Positions 11,520-24,164 of a DNA stretch of 64,000 bases are shown piece by piece. Position 1 is the first letter of the stretch, and every line of letters starts with the position of its first letter. Origin of the DNA: Anolis sagrei (Eukaryota; Chordata; Lepidosauria; Squamata; Anolidae); the NCBI RefSeq assembly GCF_037176765.1, contig NC_090021.1, positions 56,786,953 through 56,850,952 on the forward strand, written 5' to 3'. Made by a program: the position numbers and the translations under genes. Under the pieces are notes generated by a model. It did not search any database and was not told the DNA's origin. It worked only from the letters and a program-made list of their open reading frames with translations.

Positions 11520-13045
11520 CAACCTGTATGCCCCTACTCCATTTTTTAAAAAACCTTCCTTCCTTCTATTACCACAAAGAGTTTCCTCCTGATGTTGCTT
11601 CTTCACCTCACTCCCACCCCAATTATATAACTCACTCACTTTCTTTGCAACGACTTCCCTTTACCCCATCTAATGGGAGCATGGCCTGATACCCTTCCTG
11701 CACCATCACTTTTAGATCTGCCAGACTTTACATTATAGACAGAGAGGCAGACATATGGACAAAACAAAAAGTTTCCCTTATTTGGAGATTTACATGATAC
11801 CTCCTTGAAATCCCACTACTTGGAGAAAGTCTTTCATAAATTGGATACATTTGTATCCACCCCAAATTTAGTCTCAATACTCTAGTTTTATTCACACTAT
11901 TTGAGCAAGGAACTAATTTTCTGTGATTTCTCACCTCCATTAATTTGAATTTTTGAACAAAAATCTTCTCCCTTACAAATCAATCTTTAACTAGGCACAT
12001 CAGGATGAAACCTGTCTGTAGGCATACCACCAATATGCCACCCCAAACACAACACCGATTTACATGAGATGGAGAAATCATTTGGAAGTTATTATATTAG
12101 TGGTGATAGGTCACTAAAGTTTTCCAACTGACAGAATCATCCAAACTGTATTTGACTACCTATATATAACAGTTAGATGTTTCCATTGTGAAACAGAATC
12201 TTGACATAAATGAGCAAGACATCTCTCACATTTCCAAGATAAACACCTTCCCATGAATTGAACTGATAGCACTATATAAGACTGCAAATGCTATAGAGGC
12301 ATCTGATTACAGAAGAGGAGTGATTCACTCGGCATAGCTGCATGGTATAGTTCTTTCTTAAAATAGGCTAAAGCTTTATATAATACCTTGGTTTTTATCA
12401 AATCCACAGTCCTTATATCTCATTGGAATGTTCTGTGCAAAGTTTACAGCAATGGATTATGTATGGTAACTTCACAGTTACAGCTGCTCATTACCATTTA
12501 CGTCATATGTCAGAAAATCCTTAACCAGAAAAAAGAACATGTGGGCTCCTCAAAAAATGACATGGCAAAAAGCCCAACGATGCAGCACTGCAAACTAGGT
12601 CAACTACTTGTTATTGTCTGCTGTAATCAAGAACATTGTTAAAATTTTGCAGATTAGATAAAATGAATGCAAATATTTCAGATCCTATATCTTCGCTATG
12701 CATGCAGGGAATCTGTTATGGTATGCATAAAATGGAAAATCACCATTCACTGACAAGTACGTGGGAAGCTTTGTGTGGGAGTGTAACTCATTCCTCAATC
12801 AGGAGTTATTTTTACCTAAATCCTCTCATGGAATTATATTTAGTATGTACACTGATATCCAACAGGAATATGAATGTAACAGTGTTAAAGAAGATACACA
12901 AATCTTTCAATCTGACAATAAAAAAGTCAACTGCAGTTACAATTTTATGTTGTTCTGTCTTGCTTTGCCACAACTATTTTCAGACATATATCTGGTTTAT
13001 GCAACTTAAAATGTATGAGCTGCGCAGTTTAAATTCAATTTCACA
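11520..13045. other. No gene seen
   Basis: An open frame of 138 codons (12636-13052, plus strand) has no recognisable domain and an ordinary AT-rich composition. I treat it as chance. Confidence 0.45.
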
Positions 13046-13049
13046 GAGG

Positions 13050-14080
13050 TAATAAATCACAAAAACCAAGAAGTGGAAGAAGCCCTAAAGGCCATCAAGT
13101 CCAATCACCTGCCATACAGGAATACACAACTAGAGCACTCCTAAAAGATAGCTATCTAATAGGCCTGGGTAACAACGGAAAAATTTGTTTCTAAAATCGA
13201 TTCTTTTTTTTTGGGGGGGGGGGGTTGCGTTTTGTTATTTAAAATAATTACAAAATTTTCCTTTAAAAAAGTTCGATATTTACGAAATTTCGTAAATGTG
13301 AAAAAAATTACAAAACATTAACGAATCGATTTCTGAAACAATAACGAATCGATTCGTTAATGGCGGACGCGACCGCGAAATACGCTAAAAAACCTCCAAA
13401 AACTTCTGAAGCTTCCCTCTCCCTCTGTTGTTGACTGTTGGTGTGATATTATAGATTTTTTTCACTAATTAAACGAAAAAACAACCATAAAACTTGCCCC
13501 AGACATGCAGAAATAATAACGAAACGACCTCAAAACAATAACGAAACAAATACAATAATGAAATACGAAGCATTTACAAAACTATTTAAAAATTCGTTTT
13601 TTAAAAAATTGCTCCAGAATGGTTCGTTATCGTTTTGTAATTGAAAAAATTAACGAATTATTAACGAATTACGAATTAACGAAACGAAACCGCCCAGCCC
13701 TACTATCTAACCTGATTTTTTTTAAAGCTTCCAAAAGAAGGAGACTCCACCTCTGTCTCAAGGCAGTATTCCCAGTGTTCAATAGTTCTTACTTTTTTTC
13801 TTCCTAATGCTTATGTGGAACCTTTTTTCTTTTAATTTGAATTGGTTTGCATACTGATATCTGAAACAAAATGATACAAGTTCACTCCATCTTCTATATG
13901 ATATCCTTTCAAATATTTGAAGATGGCTACTATATCTCCTCTCATTCTTCTGTTTTCCCAGCTAAATGTATCCAACTGCCAAAGCCATCACTGACTCTCT
14001 GCAGCTATTCACCAGACTTCTGACTTATAATCCATGAACATGGCTATCAAGCTATCTACTATTGGTCTAATCAAATTTAT
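13050..14080 (-). mobile_element. Old CR1 LINE, interrupted by a hAT element
   Basis: The left piece (13060-13159) carries the CR1 3' region (rc of ...GGACTTGATGGCCTTTAGGG). The right piece (13711-14080) carries GAGAGGAGATATAGTAGCC, the CR1 block equivalent to [11 protein letters not shown]. The copy is more diverged than those at 6148 and 34957. The hAT insertion at 13160-13702 divides it. Confidence 0.75.
13160..13702. mobile_element. Non-autonomous hAT element with perfect 8-bp target duplication
   Basis: It starts TAGGCCTGGGTAAC and ends CGCCCAGCCCTA (imperfect inverted ends). It is flanked by CTATCTAA at 13152-13159 and 13703-13710. The inside is AT-rich with many AACGAAT/ATTCGTT repeats, including AATCGATTCGTTAATGG near its middle. 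There is no transposase frame. Confidence 0.85.
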
Positions 14081-14084
14081 AGAC

Positions 14085-14215
14085 TGTGTATTCTGGGCTG
14101 TCAAGTTGATTTGACTTATGACAACCTTATGAATGAGAGACCTCCAAGATCTCATTCCTTATTAACCGTCTTGCTCAGGATAGTCCCAGATTCAATGTCT
14201 GGAATGAAAAATTGT
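14085..14215 (+). mobile_element. Interspersed repeat fragment, class uncertain
   Basis: GACTTATGACAACCTTATGA and GAGAGACCTCCAAGATCTC recall a common squamate repeat (GACTTATGGCAACCCTATGAATGA type). I cannot assign it further. Confidence 0.3.
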
Positions 14216-14374
14216 TAGGAAGGTAATGTGAAAGAACACAGGTACCCAGTTAAGAGGTTAATAGAAAGCAATGGGTTAGACAGAATATAGTTTGTACCTG
14301 GTATAATTTATCTTCCTAGGTTCCTTAAACTCACTATTGATATCTGATCAGCATCAACATCACATTAAAGGCAA

Positions 14375-14525
14375 AAGTAAATGTTTTCCCCTGACATGAA
14401 GTGCAGTCATGTCTGACTCTGGGATGTGGTGCTCATCTCCATTTCCAAGCCGAAGAGCCGGCATTGTCCGTAGACATCTCCAAGATCATGTGGCCAGCAT
14501 GACTGCATGGAGCACCGTTACCTTC
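14375..14525 (-). mobile_element. Sauria SINE, 3' part
   Basis: This matches the other Sauria copies from the tail (TTTTCCCCTGACATGAAGT) through TCTCCATTTCCAAGCCGAAG to CATGGAGCACCGTTACCTTC. The tRNA-like head is missing. Confidence 0.8.
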
Positions 14526-14775
14526 TTACTGTTTAATTTTTTTTCCTGCATCACAAAAGTCTACTCTAAAAAGAAAATCACAATCCCCCACTTTACTTTT
14601 AAGTTCACCAAAGAACAAATAATATAGAATATTTGTAGTTATATGGTTTTTTAAACCCAAAACACTCTGGAATTTTATTTTATAAATCAGCTACATACGT
14701 CACTGAGTTAATGACTCCTTTGTTTTCTGATGGTTCAATGCACACAAATATTGTATATATAATTACTAGGTTATA

Positions 14776-15330
14776 CAGGGTGAGGCAGCATAACTTCCTT
14801 TTTTCAAAACTTAATAAAACCCATTGTATGAATCAGAAATTTTTATTTTTTTATAATGTAGGTGCATACCTAAAGTACTGTTTTATGTAGTTTTGAAGAT
14901 CAAATTAGGTAGGTGATGTCCCCCCCATTCTTCATTCTCCATACACTGAGTAAACCGATTTCTGGCATTTGCCATGACTCTTGTCAGCATTGCAGGCATT
15001 ATGTTGGCAATTACTTCCTGGATGTTGGTCTTCAAATCTGTAGGGTCCTTGGACAGTTCACATAAACATGGGATTTCAAAAAAACCCATAGAAAAAAATT
15101 ACAAGGGGCCAAATCTGGAGAGCGATCCGGCCACTCCAAATCCGCTCCAAAAGTAGGCCTCAATTGCAAAAGCACACTCCTCACTGTTCCAACACATGAT
15201 GGTGACTGAACTGTGTCAGGACAAAACTTTATACTCCCGCCTCTCAAACAAGACCACTAGCGCTCCGCTACATCTTCAACTGACTGAATGGCGCGCATTT
15301 TAAAAAAGGAAGTTATGCTGCCTCACCCTG
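14776..15330 (-). mobile_element. Tc1/mariner-type transposon with partial transposase
   Basis: The inverted ends CAGGGTGAGGCAGCATAACT and AGTTATGCTGCCTCACCCTG are perfect, and both are bordered by TA (14774-14775, 15331-15332). The minus strand encodes the C-terminal third of a mariner/IS630-like transposase. WPDRSPDLAPCNFFLW (about 15130-15083) carries the catalytic-type SPD motif, and the Asp/Gly-type tail follows as VIANIMPAMLTRVMANARNR. A frameshift in 15032-15089 separates the two parts. The N-terminal DNA-binding domain is lost, so the copy is not autonomous. The ends are so well kept that it probably moved while other copies supplied transposase. Confidence 0.85.
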
Positions 15331-15339
15331 TATTTATAA

Positions 15340-17530
15340 AGTTTGTATAAAACATAAATGAATATCACTTATTAACTTATGATCCATCTCCAAGATACCT
15401 CAATATGTATATGTAAGTATTCAAAAATAAAAAACCCGTCTTGATTCCAAGCATATTCAAATCATATTTTTCTGAAATAGCAATTCTACTGTTCACTTTT
15501 CTGAGCACGAGAAACACCAGTTGGTTTCAGTAGATACAACAATGTGACAATCAGAAGACACATTAAAAAATTACACAATCAGATCCCAAATTCAAAAGCA
15601 TAGGCATGCGAAAAAGTGACAACTACTCACAGCAAGGGAGACTGTGCTGCAAAAGAAAACCTGCTTCATTCATAACTACAATAGACTATGAGAAAAAAGC
15701 ACTTGCAGTGAAACAACATCTTGAAGGGAAGGGAAGAGGCTAAAGAGAAGCACTCAAGGAAGGGCAGATTTGTTTCTATATATATGTTCTACGATTTTAT
15801 CATAACAAAAGCTAGCAGGGATTCAGAAAGCTTATTAAAATGCAGCACATAATGGTTAGAACCACAACTGGAAAGATCAAAGCCTTTAATGTGAGAACAG
15901 CCAATCTTATATAAAGGAGAGAGTCATACCCCTGCCTCCTATGCACACACAGAGAGAAAATGTGGATGAGGTTGCCTGTCATTTTAATCCCATTCACTTT
16001 GGAAGGATGAGGAAAAGGAGCAATAAATGAAATGGTTCTCAGGCTCCTCTCACAGCTGAGGCATTCCCTAACCCCCATTTGGCTTGGAAACTAGCAATGA
16101 ATTTAACCCTTGCAAGCATCTACTGGGACATTCTTCTATCTCTTTTCATCAGGAGCAATGGAATCATTCAATTGCAGCTAATGCCACAAAAAGATTAAAA
16201 AAATAGAAAAGGAAGAAGAAAAGGAAAGTAGAATTGCCTGTTCTCAGGAGATGCTGACTGAAAGGAAACAAGGCCAGTGCAAATGAGAGACTCAGCAGGC
16301 AGCCTTTTCTGTGGATGGAGGCTTCATTTATTCTATTCATTTATTGCAGAACATTAACACTTCTCTGATGGTGCAATATAGGAATTGCTGACATAAAGTT
16401 ATGCACTTTTTGAAATAAAAAAGTGTGTTCCTTCTAAATATTAAAATATTTGAATCTGCAATTCAAAATGCAATAAAATATAAATAGCATGCTTAGTACT
16501 GAGATTTGTTGTGATGACTTCAGCCATAATACCCAGATTCATGTGCTCTCTTGTGTGATTTGAATGAACAGTAGGAGTACACATTTATTTTTGGCAGCCC
16601 ACCATAGATTCCAGAGTAGTGCCTGTGATTTTAATGTGATTGTTTTGTGGTAAGTGAATCTTACTGCAATATGGAACGTCATTTTGAAATGCAGTTATAC
16701 AGTGACAGCTACTTAATCAGAAGTACTTAGCTACAAGTGGTACTCAGCATCTTTAAAAGTATAAACCAAATTTATAGCTTTTCTATAAAGGTAATTACCT
16801 TATCTTTGTCTCTACCTACAAGTAACACTGGGCCAAGTAAAAACCATGGTTTGTGAGTATGCCTGAATAAATTATAGCTACCATATTATCTTTATTCATA
16901 TTCCTCCTTTTCCCTCAAACTGAAACTCTAGGCATGTCATACATGGGTAACAGATGGTGGCCAGGCTTATTGGACCCACCCATGCATTCTTGTTTCTCCC
17001 AACTCGCCCCATGCTGAACAGGTTTATTTTAATACCCTTCTAGCATATACTTGAACACAAACAACACAACCATTGCCTAATCAGGTCTTCCATTCACATT
17101 CAAGTAAATCCAAGAAGAATGTCTTTTCAGAACACGCAATTCAACAAACTAAGGCCAGGAATGATGTGGTGGGGTGGGTTAATATGCACAGACTCACCTG
17201 TGTACCATTTTTAGCTGTCACATATTTTGGCAAACACTTGAATGTCTTCATCTGACCTTTAAATTTGAATAAAGCTTTGTGATACAAGTCTATCAGGATC
17301 CCATTGCTCACATATCTGTCCAACATTCTGTCAAGTATTTCTCACAATAAAGCAGTTGATTTCAATTAATTCTAGGTTGCAGTCCACATCAACGATTTCC
17401 ATTAAAAGGAGCTGCATTTTATTTTCAAATTCCAAATAATTCCAAATTCCAAATATTTCTTACCTATTATAAAACCTCCTGGTACTACCCTTCATCTTAC
17501 CATGCCAAAGCAATATACAAAGCATAGTCA
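15340..17530. other. No gene seen
   Basis: This is unique AT-rich sequence, presumably FMN2 intron 1. I could not find an exon or named repeat by eye. Confidence 0.45.
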
Positions 17531-17531
17531 A

Positions 17532-17571
<40 letters not shown>
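17532..17571. repeat. (ATT)n microsatellite at an R4-like 3' end
   Basis: There are thirteen ATT units directly next to the 3' end of the minus-strand R4-like LINE. They probably grew from its tail. Confidence 0.9.
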
Positions 17572-18054
17572 GAAACACACCAAGATGAGTCCACAGCAGA
17601 CACTCTACTGGTTGTTATAGTGGATCACATGTCGGACACTTCCCAAGTGTCTAGGACTGTGTGATGTATTGGCGAATAATGCATGCAGATCCTAGTAAGG
17701 TGGCCTTCTGCAGCTGACAGATGGTAATTTTGTCAGTGCCGATTGTGTTTAAGTGCAGGCCAAGGTCTTTAGGCACTGCACCCAGTGTGCCGATCACCAC
17801 TGAGACCACCTTGACTGGCTTGTGCCAGAGTCTTTGCAGTTCGATTTTTAAATCCTCATATAGCGTCAGCTTTTTCAGTTGTTTCTCTTCAATCCCGCTG
17901 TCCCCTGGGATTGCAATGTCGACAATCCATACTTTTTTTAACACAATTGTGAGGTCAGGAGTATTGTGCTTCAAAACTCTGTCTGAATTCAGAAGCCCCA
18001 GAGTAACTTGACGTGTTCATTCTCTATAACTTTTTCTGGCTTATGGTCCCACCA
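17572..18054 (-). mobile_element. R4/Dong-like LINE, 3' end with endonuclease domain
   Basis: The minus-strand frame at 17974-17651 reads TPDLTIVLKKVWIVDIAIPG, then VVSVVIGTLGAVPKDLGLHL and ATLLGSACIIRQYITQS. This is the same domain as at 1-530. The two copies share the 3' tail (GTGGACTCATCTTG...). The copy is 5' truncated at a short (AAT)n tract (18057-18076). Confidence 0.65.
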
Positions 18055-18059
18055 GTTAA

Positions 18060-18905
18060 TAATAATAATAATAATACCTCACTCACAAAGTCGCTCATAA
18101 TAAAACCAATATAATACAATAAAAATCTAAAAATATACAAATGTTAAAATGGAATTCAATATGAATTGTTTAAACCAATTAAAAGCCTATTCATGCCTAA
18201 AACCACAGCACCCCCAACTTGATCTTAATAACCTCCATCTTTAAAAGCCTGCCTGAATAAAAAGGTTTTAGCCTGAGGCTGGAAAGATAGGAAGGATGTG
18301 GCCATTGGGAGTGCCAGTGTTGAGGGGCAGACGAGAGAAAAGGCCCACTACCTCATCCCTACCAACCGAGCGTGCGATGGAGGTGGGGCCAAGGGAAGAC
18401 CTCTCCTGAAGATCTTGGGGTCCTGGCAAATTAATACTGGGAGATGTGATCAGCCAAATAGGCTGGACTTGAGGCATATAGGCTTTAAAGGTCATAACCA
18501 GCACTTTGAATTCTGCCTAGAAATAAACTGGCAGCCAGTGAAGCAGCTGTAATAGGGGGGTTGTCCACTACCTGTAGCCAGCACCAGTTAGCAACCTGTC
18601 CATGGCTCTTTGGACCAAATGAACTTTCTTAACTCTTCAATGGCAAACTCATGTAGAGAGCATTACTGTAATCCAAACAGGATGCAACTAAGGCATGTAC
18701 CACCATGACCTGATCTGGCATGTCAAGGAACAGACATAGTTGGCACACAAACTTTAAATGTGCAAAGGCCCTCCTGGCCACCGCAGATGCCTGGGCCTCC
18801 AGGTTCAATGCTGAATGCAGGAGGATCCCCAACTTACAGACCTGTGACTTCAGGGGGAGTGTGATCCCATCCAGTACAGGCACCTCTCTCTTGTCTTGAT
18901 TAAAT
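18060..18905 (-). mobile_element. L2-clade LINE, ORF2 C-terminus and 3' UTR
   Basis: The minus-strand frame at 18883-18629 reads VLDGITLPLKSQVCKLGILL, and later MPDQVMVVHALVASCLDYSN. This is a typical L2 block. The downstream frame (18504-18268) continues SLGPTSIARSVGRDE in another frame. Frameshifts and an AT-rich 3' end mark it as a dead copy. Confidence 0.85.
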
Positions 18906-19439
18906 TTTCATGTTTGCCTCCAACATTTCAAATAAAGTGAAAATAACAAACCTCAGACAGAGAACACAAAGATAGTTACACTCATGGTTGTCTGTATCCC
19001 ACCCACACCATTTTTCCATTATCCAGCTATTCAGCTAAATGGGGAAACGAGGGAAGAGAGTACTCATCCTAATGAAAAAAGTTATCTCTATCAGGATCCA
19101 AATCATTTTTGTAAAGTGTATTAATGAAGTTGCCCTGGCCAACTGGGGATGAAAAAGTTGTCTGTCTACCAACTTTCACTAATAACTGATGATTAATATT
19201 ATAGGTCATTTATATGCTTTCAAATTGCCTGTTGATTTATTTATGTTAACTTTGTAAAGATTTTCTTGAGCAAAGAATCCTCAGAGCTGGCTTTGCCAGT
19301 TCTTTTCTCTGAAATACAGCCTACAACAGCTACAGTTATAATAATAGCATCATAATAATTTGACTCAGCTAGAATTTCCAAATAGATCAAAACAAACGAT
19401 TTTATAGAGCACTCCATATTTTAATTTTGAACAACCAAC

Positions 19440-19896
19440 CCATTAGGGGGCCTTCTCAGTGGTGGCCCCTCGCCTGTGGAATGCACTCCCAGGGGAGATT
19501 AGGTCATCAACATCCCTCCTTGCTTTCAGAAGGAAGCTAAAAACCTGGATGTGGGACCAGGCCTTCGGGTAAGCTGGCAGATGGACAAAGACAACCAATG
19601 ACGACCAGAGTAGGAAAGGATAATGACGGTGCTAGATGGATTACGGACTATGAATTGGCGAACATTGACCACAAGATGATTTTATTGCTGCTAGTATATT
19701 GTTTGACTGTTTTAATTAGTGATAATTGTTGACATTATATGGTAAATTTGTGTATTGTATATTGTATATTGTACTGTATTTTGTGAATTGTTAGGCATCA
19801 AATTGTGCCTTTTTGTAAGCCGCCCTGAGTCCCCCCTAGGGGGTTGAGAAGGGCGGGGTAGAAGCACTCCAAATAAATAAATAAATAAATAAATAG
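19440..19896 (+). mobile_element. L2-clade LINE 3' end
   Basis: The coding remnant translates as AFSVVAPRLWNALPGEIRSS (19453-19512). It is followed by the L2 3' UTR with GTAAGCCGCCCTGAGTCCC and an (AAAT)n tail at 19875-19896. Confidence 0.85.
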
Positions 19897-19983
19897 TTTT
19901 CACAATTTAATATAAAAGCATTTGATTCAAATAATGAGTGTATTTATCTCTAGAAATAGTAGTTGAACACTAAACAATAGAGT

Positions 19984-21177
19984 AAAAGGTAAAGGTTTCC
20001 CATGACATTAAGTCTAGTTGTGTCTGGCTCTGGGGGGTGGTGCTCATCTCCATTTCAAAGCCGAAGATTGTCCATAGCCGGCATTGTCCATAGACATCTC
20101 CAAGGTCATGTGGCCAGCATGACTGCATGGAATGCCCTCCCCGCAGAAGCGATACCTATCGAGCTACTCACATTATTTATTTATTTATTTCGTGTATTTC
20201 TACCTCGTCCTTCTCAACCCCCGAGGGAGGACTCAGGGCGGCTTACAAAAGGCACAATTCGATGCCTACACAATAATACAGATAAACATATATAAACAGC
20301 AATTAAAACAGTTATAACAGTTAAAAACAATCAATTATATATCACAGTCAATTAAATCAATCTCATGCTCAATGTTCACCAGCTCAGAATCCATAAATTC
20401 ATTCCACATTGTCCATTCCTATCAGTCGTCGTTGTCCTTTATTTATCTGCCAGATTACCCAAACGTCTGGTCCCACATCCACATTTTTAATTTCCTTCTA
20501 AAGGAAAGGAGGGGTGTCGATGATCTAATTTCCCCAGGGAGTGAATTCCACAGGTGAGGGGCCACCACCGAGAAGGCCCTGCTCCTCGTCCCCACCAATC
20601 TCACTTGTGATAGAGGCAGGGCCAAGAGCAGGGCCTCCCCAGAAGATCTTAAACTCCGAGGCGGGATGTAGAGGGAGATGCGTTCGGACAGATACGCTGG
20701 GCCGGAACCGTATAGGGTTTTGTAGGTCAAAACCAGCACTCTGAATTGTGCTCGGAACTGGATCGACAACCAGTGGAGCTGACATAACAGAGGGGTGGTA
20801 TGCTCCCTGTATGACGCTTCGGTGAGTAATCTGGCTGCCTCCCACTGGACTAATTGAAGTTTCCAAACAGTCTTCAAAGGCAACCCCATGTAGAGTGTGT
20901 TGCAGTAATCTATTCAGGATGTAACAAGAGCGTGGACCACTGTGGCCAGATCCGACTTCCCAAGGTACGGGTGCAGCTGGCGCACAAGTTTTAATTGTGC
21001 AAAAGCTCTCCTGGCCACCGCTGAGACCTGGGGTTTGCATGTTTTCAAACTGCTAGGTTGGCAGAAGCTGAGCCTAGCAGTGGGAGCTCACCCTGCTTCC
21101 TGGATTTGAACTGCCAATCTTTCAGTCAGCAAATTCATCAGCTCAGTGGTTTAACCTGCTGCGCCACCAGTGGACCC
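19984..21177 (-). mobile_element. Sauria SINE split by an L2 insertion
   Basis: The tail half is 19984-20173 and the tRNA-like head half is 21034-21177. The break lies in the conserved motif CTCACAT|TTGCATG. The head shows box-B-like GGTTTAACCTGCTGCGCC (as reverse complement). Imperfect target duplications flank it (AAACAATAGAGTA before, AAGCAATACAGTA after). About 860 bases of L2 lie inside. Confidence 0.85.
20174..21033 (-). mobile_element. L2-clade LINE inserted in a Sauria SINE
   Basis: The minus-strand frame at 20889-20455 encodes LQLVQWEAARLLTEASYREH and later RAFSVVAPHLWNSLPGEIRS, the L2 C-terminus. The upstream part is in a shifted frame (to 21040). The 3' UTR with GAGTCCTCCCTCGGGGG and a (TAAA)n tail abuts the SINE. 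This is the best preserved L2 coding piece in the window. Confidence 0.9.
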
Positions 21178-21182
21178 AAGCA

Positions 21183-21300
21183 ATACAGTACAGTCCCTGT
21201 ATTCACAGGGGATATCACATGAACACACAAAAACACAGGTGATAGTGAATTCTATTAAAATGGAGAGCTTTCATATGGCGATTTTCCCATAATACCATAG
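21183..21300. mobile_element. Possible Tigger/mariner MITE end
   Basis: TACAGTCCCTGTATTCACAG resembles the 'TACAGTNNNCCCTCNGTATTCGCGG' end of Tigger-like MITEs. The other end was not found. Confidence 0.3.
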
Positions 21301-21309
21301 ATTCACATT

Positions 21310-22590
21310 GAAGAACCCTGAAAATATCTTGAGAAACCATATTTTGTGAGATATTAATAAATGAAACCTGTGAATATAGATTATAGTGTATATGTATGAA
21401 AACAAAACAAAACTCAAATATTCCACGTGATCTCAAAGCAACAGAATATAAACATTGTCTAGCCACAAATGTATCATTTAGTGTAAGGAGTATCTAATAC
21501 CCTTTTACACAAATCTTATGCAAGTCCACAGTACAATGGTGAAGGACACAACTTCCTCTCCTATCTCATGCCTTCTACCAATTACCCAAAACACCAGTCC
21601 ATTTGTAGCCCTTTCCTCCATCTAAATACACCAGTGAAAGTGTATGACTCACACATGTTAAACAAGATCTCTACTTCTAACTAATGATCTACCCATCAGC
21701 GTTTGTAATAAAATAGAAATAGAAAATGTTCATTTTTCTTTGCAAGATTGAAAAGGTCAAATGTTTTCTCCTTGCTGAATTAGATTATGAGATAGTTTGT
21801 GTATTTTTAGAAATTTTGGTTATTTTTTTAAAAAGTGTTTGCAAAAAAAATTGTAGTGCATAAGTCATGTTTTTAATGCATGATACACTATTTTTGCACA
21901 AAGTATTAACTTTCACACATAAAACTATACTTTTGTGCAACTTCTTTCCCCCAAAATACTGTCTTATTTTGAATAGAGGGTCTTGAATTATAAAGGCACG
22001 TTTTTGCATCAAGGAGGTGAATATAAACAAATCCTCTTTCCATTTCTACAATCCAATAATCTTTATAACATCTGTAGTTTCAGCAAAACATATTAGTGTG
22101 AATTGAACAAAACTTTGGACAGCAGTACCTTCTAAAACTCTGGTCATTGCATTCTGCAGAGTATTATTCTTTAATATGTCTTCAGAACATGCTAGAGTCA
22201 ATGTGACTAAATGAAGAAGAACAAAACATCTGCTCCAATGGAGAAACATCACCTAACACACAAACTCAGTGAAGAACCATGTCAATGATAAATTGTTTTC
22301 AAGAACTTGTACCAATGGATGGCCCAGGTCATATGCAAAACTCTTTTGTGCAAGATGGAAGAAGTGGAATATTAGAAAAACCATTTGCTTGGTTTAGGAA
22401 AGAATAGGATGCTGGTGCTAAAATAATATCTATTTTGGCATACAGTGCATCTTTATGGGCTACCAAGTTCTTCCAGACAGTTTTAGATAATGCCATAATT
22501 ATTTACCTTTCACTATGCTGACTAAAACTGAAAGGGAGTGCAATGTAAGAATATCTGGAAGGCAAGATGGTTGGTCAGCTCTTGATCTAA
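21310..22590. other. No gene seen
   Basis: AT-rich unique sequence inside the inferred FMN2 intron 1. No exon was recognised. Confidence 0.4.
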
Positions 22591-22594
22591 GTTA

Positions 22595-22798
22595 AATCTA
22601 CACTGTCAAATGAGTGTAGTACTGACATGGTTTACTTCTATGGAATCCTGGGTTTTATTGTTTGGTGAGGCACCAGCACTCTTCAGCAGAAAGGGTAAGG
22701 TACCTTGGAAAACTACAACTCCCAGGACTCCATAGTATTGAGCCATGACAGTTAAAGTGGTGTCAAACTGCATTCATTCTACAGAGCAGATGCATCCT
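22595..22798. mobile_element. Palindromic MITE (CTACACTGT family)
   Basis: The arms TATGGAATCCTGGGTTTTAT and CTACAACTCCCAGGACTCC are inverted matches, as are the ends AATCTACACTGT and ACAGAGCAGATGC. The same family, less decayed, is at 31117-31331. Confidence 0.6.
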
Positions 22799-23075
22799 AA
22801 GACATGCTTTTACATAAATGGAATTATAGATTATACTGTATATTGTCAATGTTTAGCTACCAGATGGCATTCGGCCGAGAAGCTGAGGCACAGTAAATAC
22901 CAACCCAGAAGTCTCAGTGTCAGCATGCAGCATAGTTAAACATCTGGTATTGCTTCAGGGCGCTCGTTCTAGCTGACACTGTTACCACTTTTACAAACGT
23001 AAGATCCTATGGTGCTGCTAAACACTGTTGGGATAGGCCAGGCAGCTATTGCACATACTTCCTTTTCTCCTACAA

Positions 23076-23210
23076 CAGTGGTTCTCAACATGTGAGTCGT
23101 CAGATGTTTTGGCCTACAACTCCCAGAAATCCCAGCCAGTTTACCTGCTGTTAGGATTTCAGGAAGTTGAAGGCCAAAACATCTGGGGACCCACAGGTTG
23201 AGAACCACTG
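23076..23210. mobile_element. Short hAT palindrome (CAGTGGTTCTCAA family), copy 1
   Basis: The ends CAGTGGTTCTCAACATGTG and CAGGTTGAGAACCACTG are inverted, and the whole 135 bp folds on itself through TGTTTTGGCC / GGCCAAAACA. The flanks TCCTACAA and TCCGAAAA may be a decayed 8-bp duplication. Confidence 0.85.
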
Positions 23211-24104
23211 TCCGAAAACCTCTGGACTCTTATAATGGATTTTTGAGGGTACATCAAGGCCTTGGGGACCTATAACATAATCATTTTGTAAGTAGTAGGG
23301 GGGCAGATCCCATATGTTTTAGCTGGACAGTGTCAAGAGTAAGAGCTAATGTGTACAAAACTATTTGTGCAACCCACTGGGTAATAAATCTTTCTTAAAA
23401 GTGCACCTGATGCAAGTGAAGTGTTGAGCTGTTTTCTCTTTCTCTCAAGTGCTTCTGGGTTTGAACAGAGCATCACAAGATATCATTATAGTGGTCAGAA
23501 CCAAAAAGTATTTGAAGCAAAGCAAAAAGCATCTCCATCAATTTTCTTGCCTGGTACCTCACTACTAACTTCATAAAATGGTTTTAAGCATCAGAATAAA
23601 GCAAAGCAAGGCTGTGGAAATCAATACTGAAACTATGTAAGGTTTCAGTAGATATCTGCATGGAGAAGGGGCCTGAAATCTGGCTCACTGCCCATTGTTA
23701 TTCCAAGTTTATGTTCTCAAGAATGGAAAACATCTGAACTTTCAATATTGTTGTAAAGAAACAAGACACAAAATATTAGGAAACAGAAATGTATCAAAAG
23801 TTATATAAGAAATCAGCCCAGTGAACAAAACCGTGTGTAGTTTGGCTGGTCTAGATTCAATTGTGTTTGGCTGGTCTAGATTTATTCATTGGGAGGCCTT
23901 GGTCAGATCATTAGCTTTCATTAATGCACCCTGTTGCAAAGATGAGTAGCTCCCTATTAAGAATGTAAAGCACTTTGAATGTTAATCACACAAGACACTA
24001 TTACTACACACAATATTAGTTGCCCAATGCATATACTTAATATATCTCACCTAGAAGAGTTCTAAATTGATGCTTTGCCATACATTCATTTCCAATGGAA
24101 TCTG

Positions 24105-24138
24105 ATATATATATATACACACATACATATATATATAT
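24105..24138. repeat. (TA)n/(CA)n microsatellite
   Basis: Alternating TA with a short ACAC interruption lies about 260 bp into FMN2 intron 1. Confidence 0.85.
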
Positions 24139-24164
24139 GCAGAATTTGGGTTTTTAATCTAATC

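Noticed and set aside
12636-13052. 138-codon open frame
   Set aside because: No recognisable domain, AT-rich, overlaps a second unrelated frame and ends beside an old CR1.
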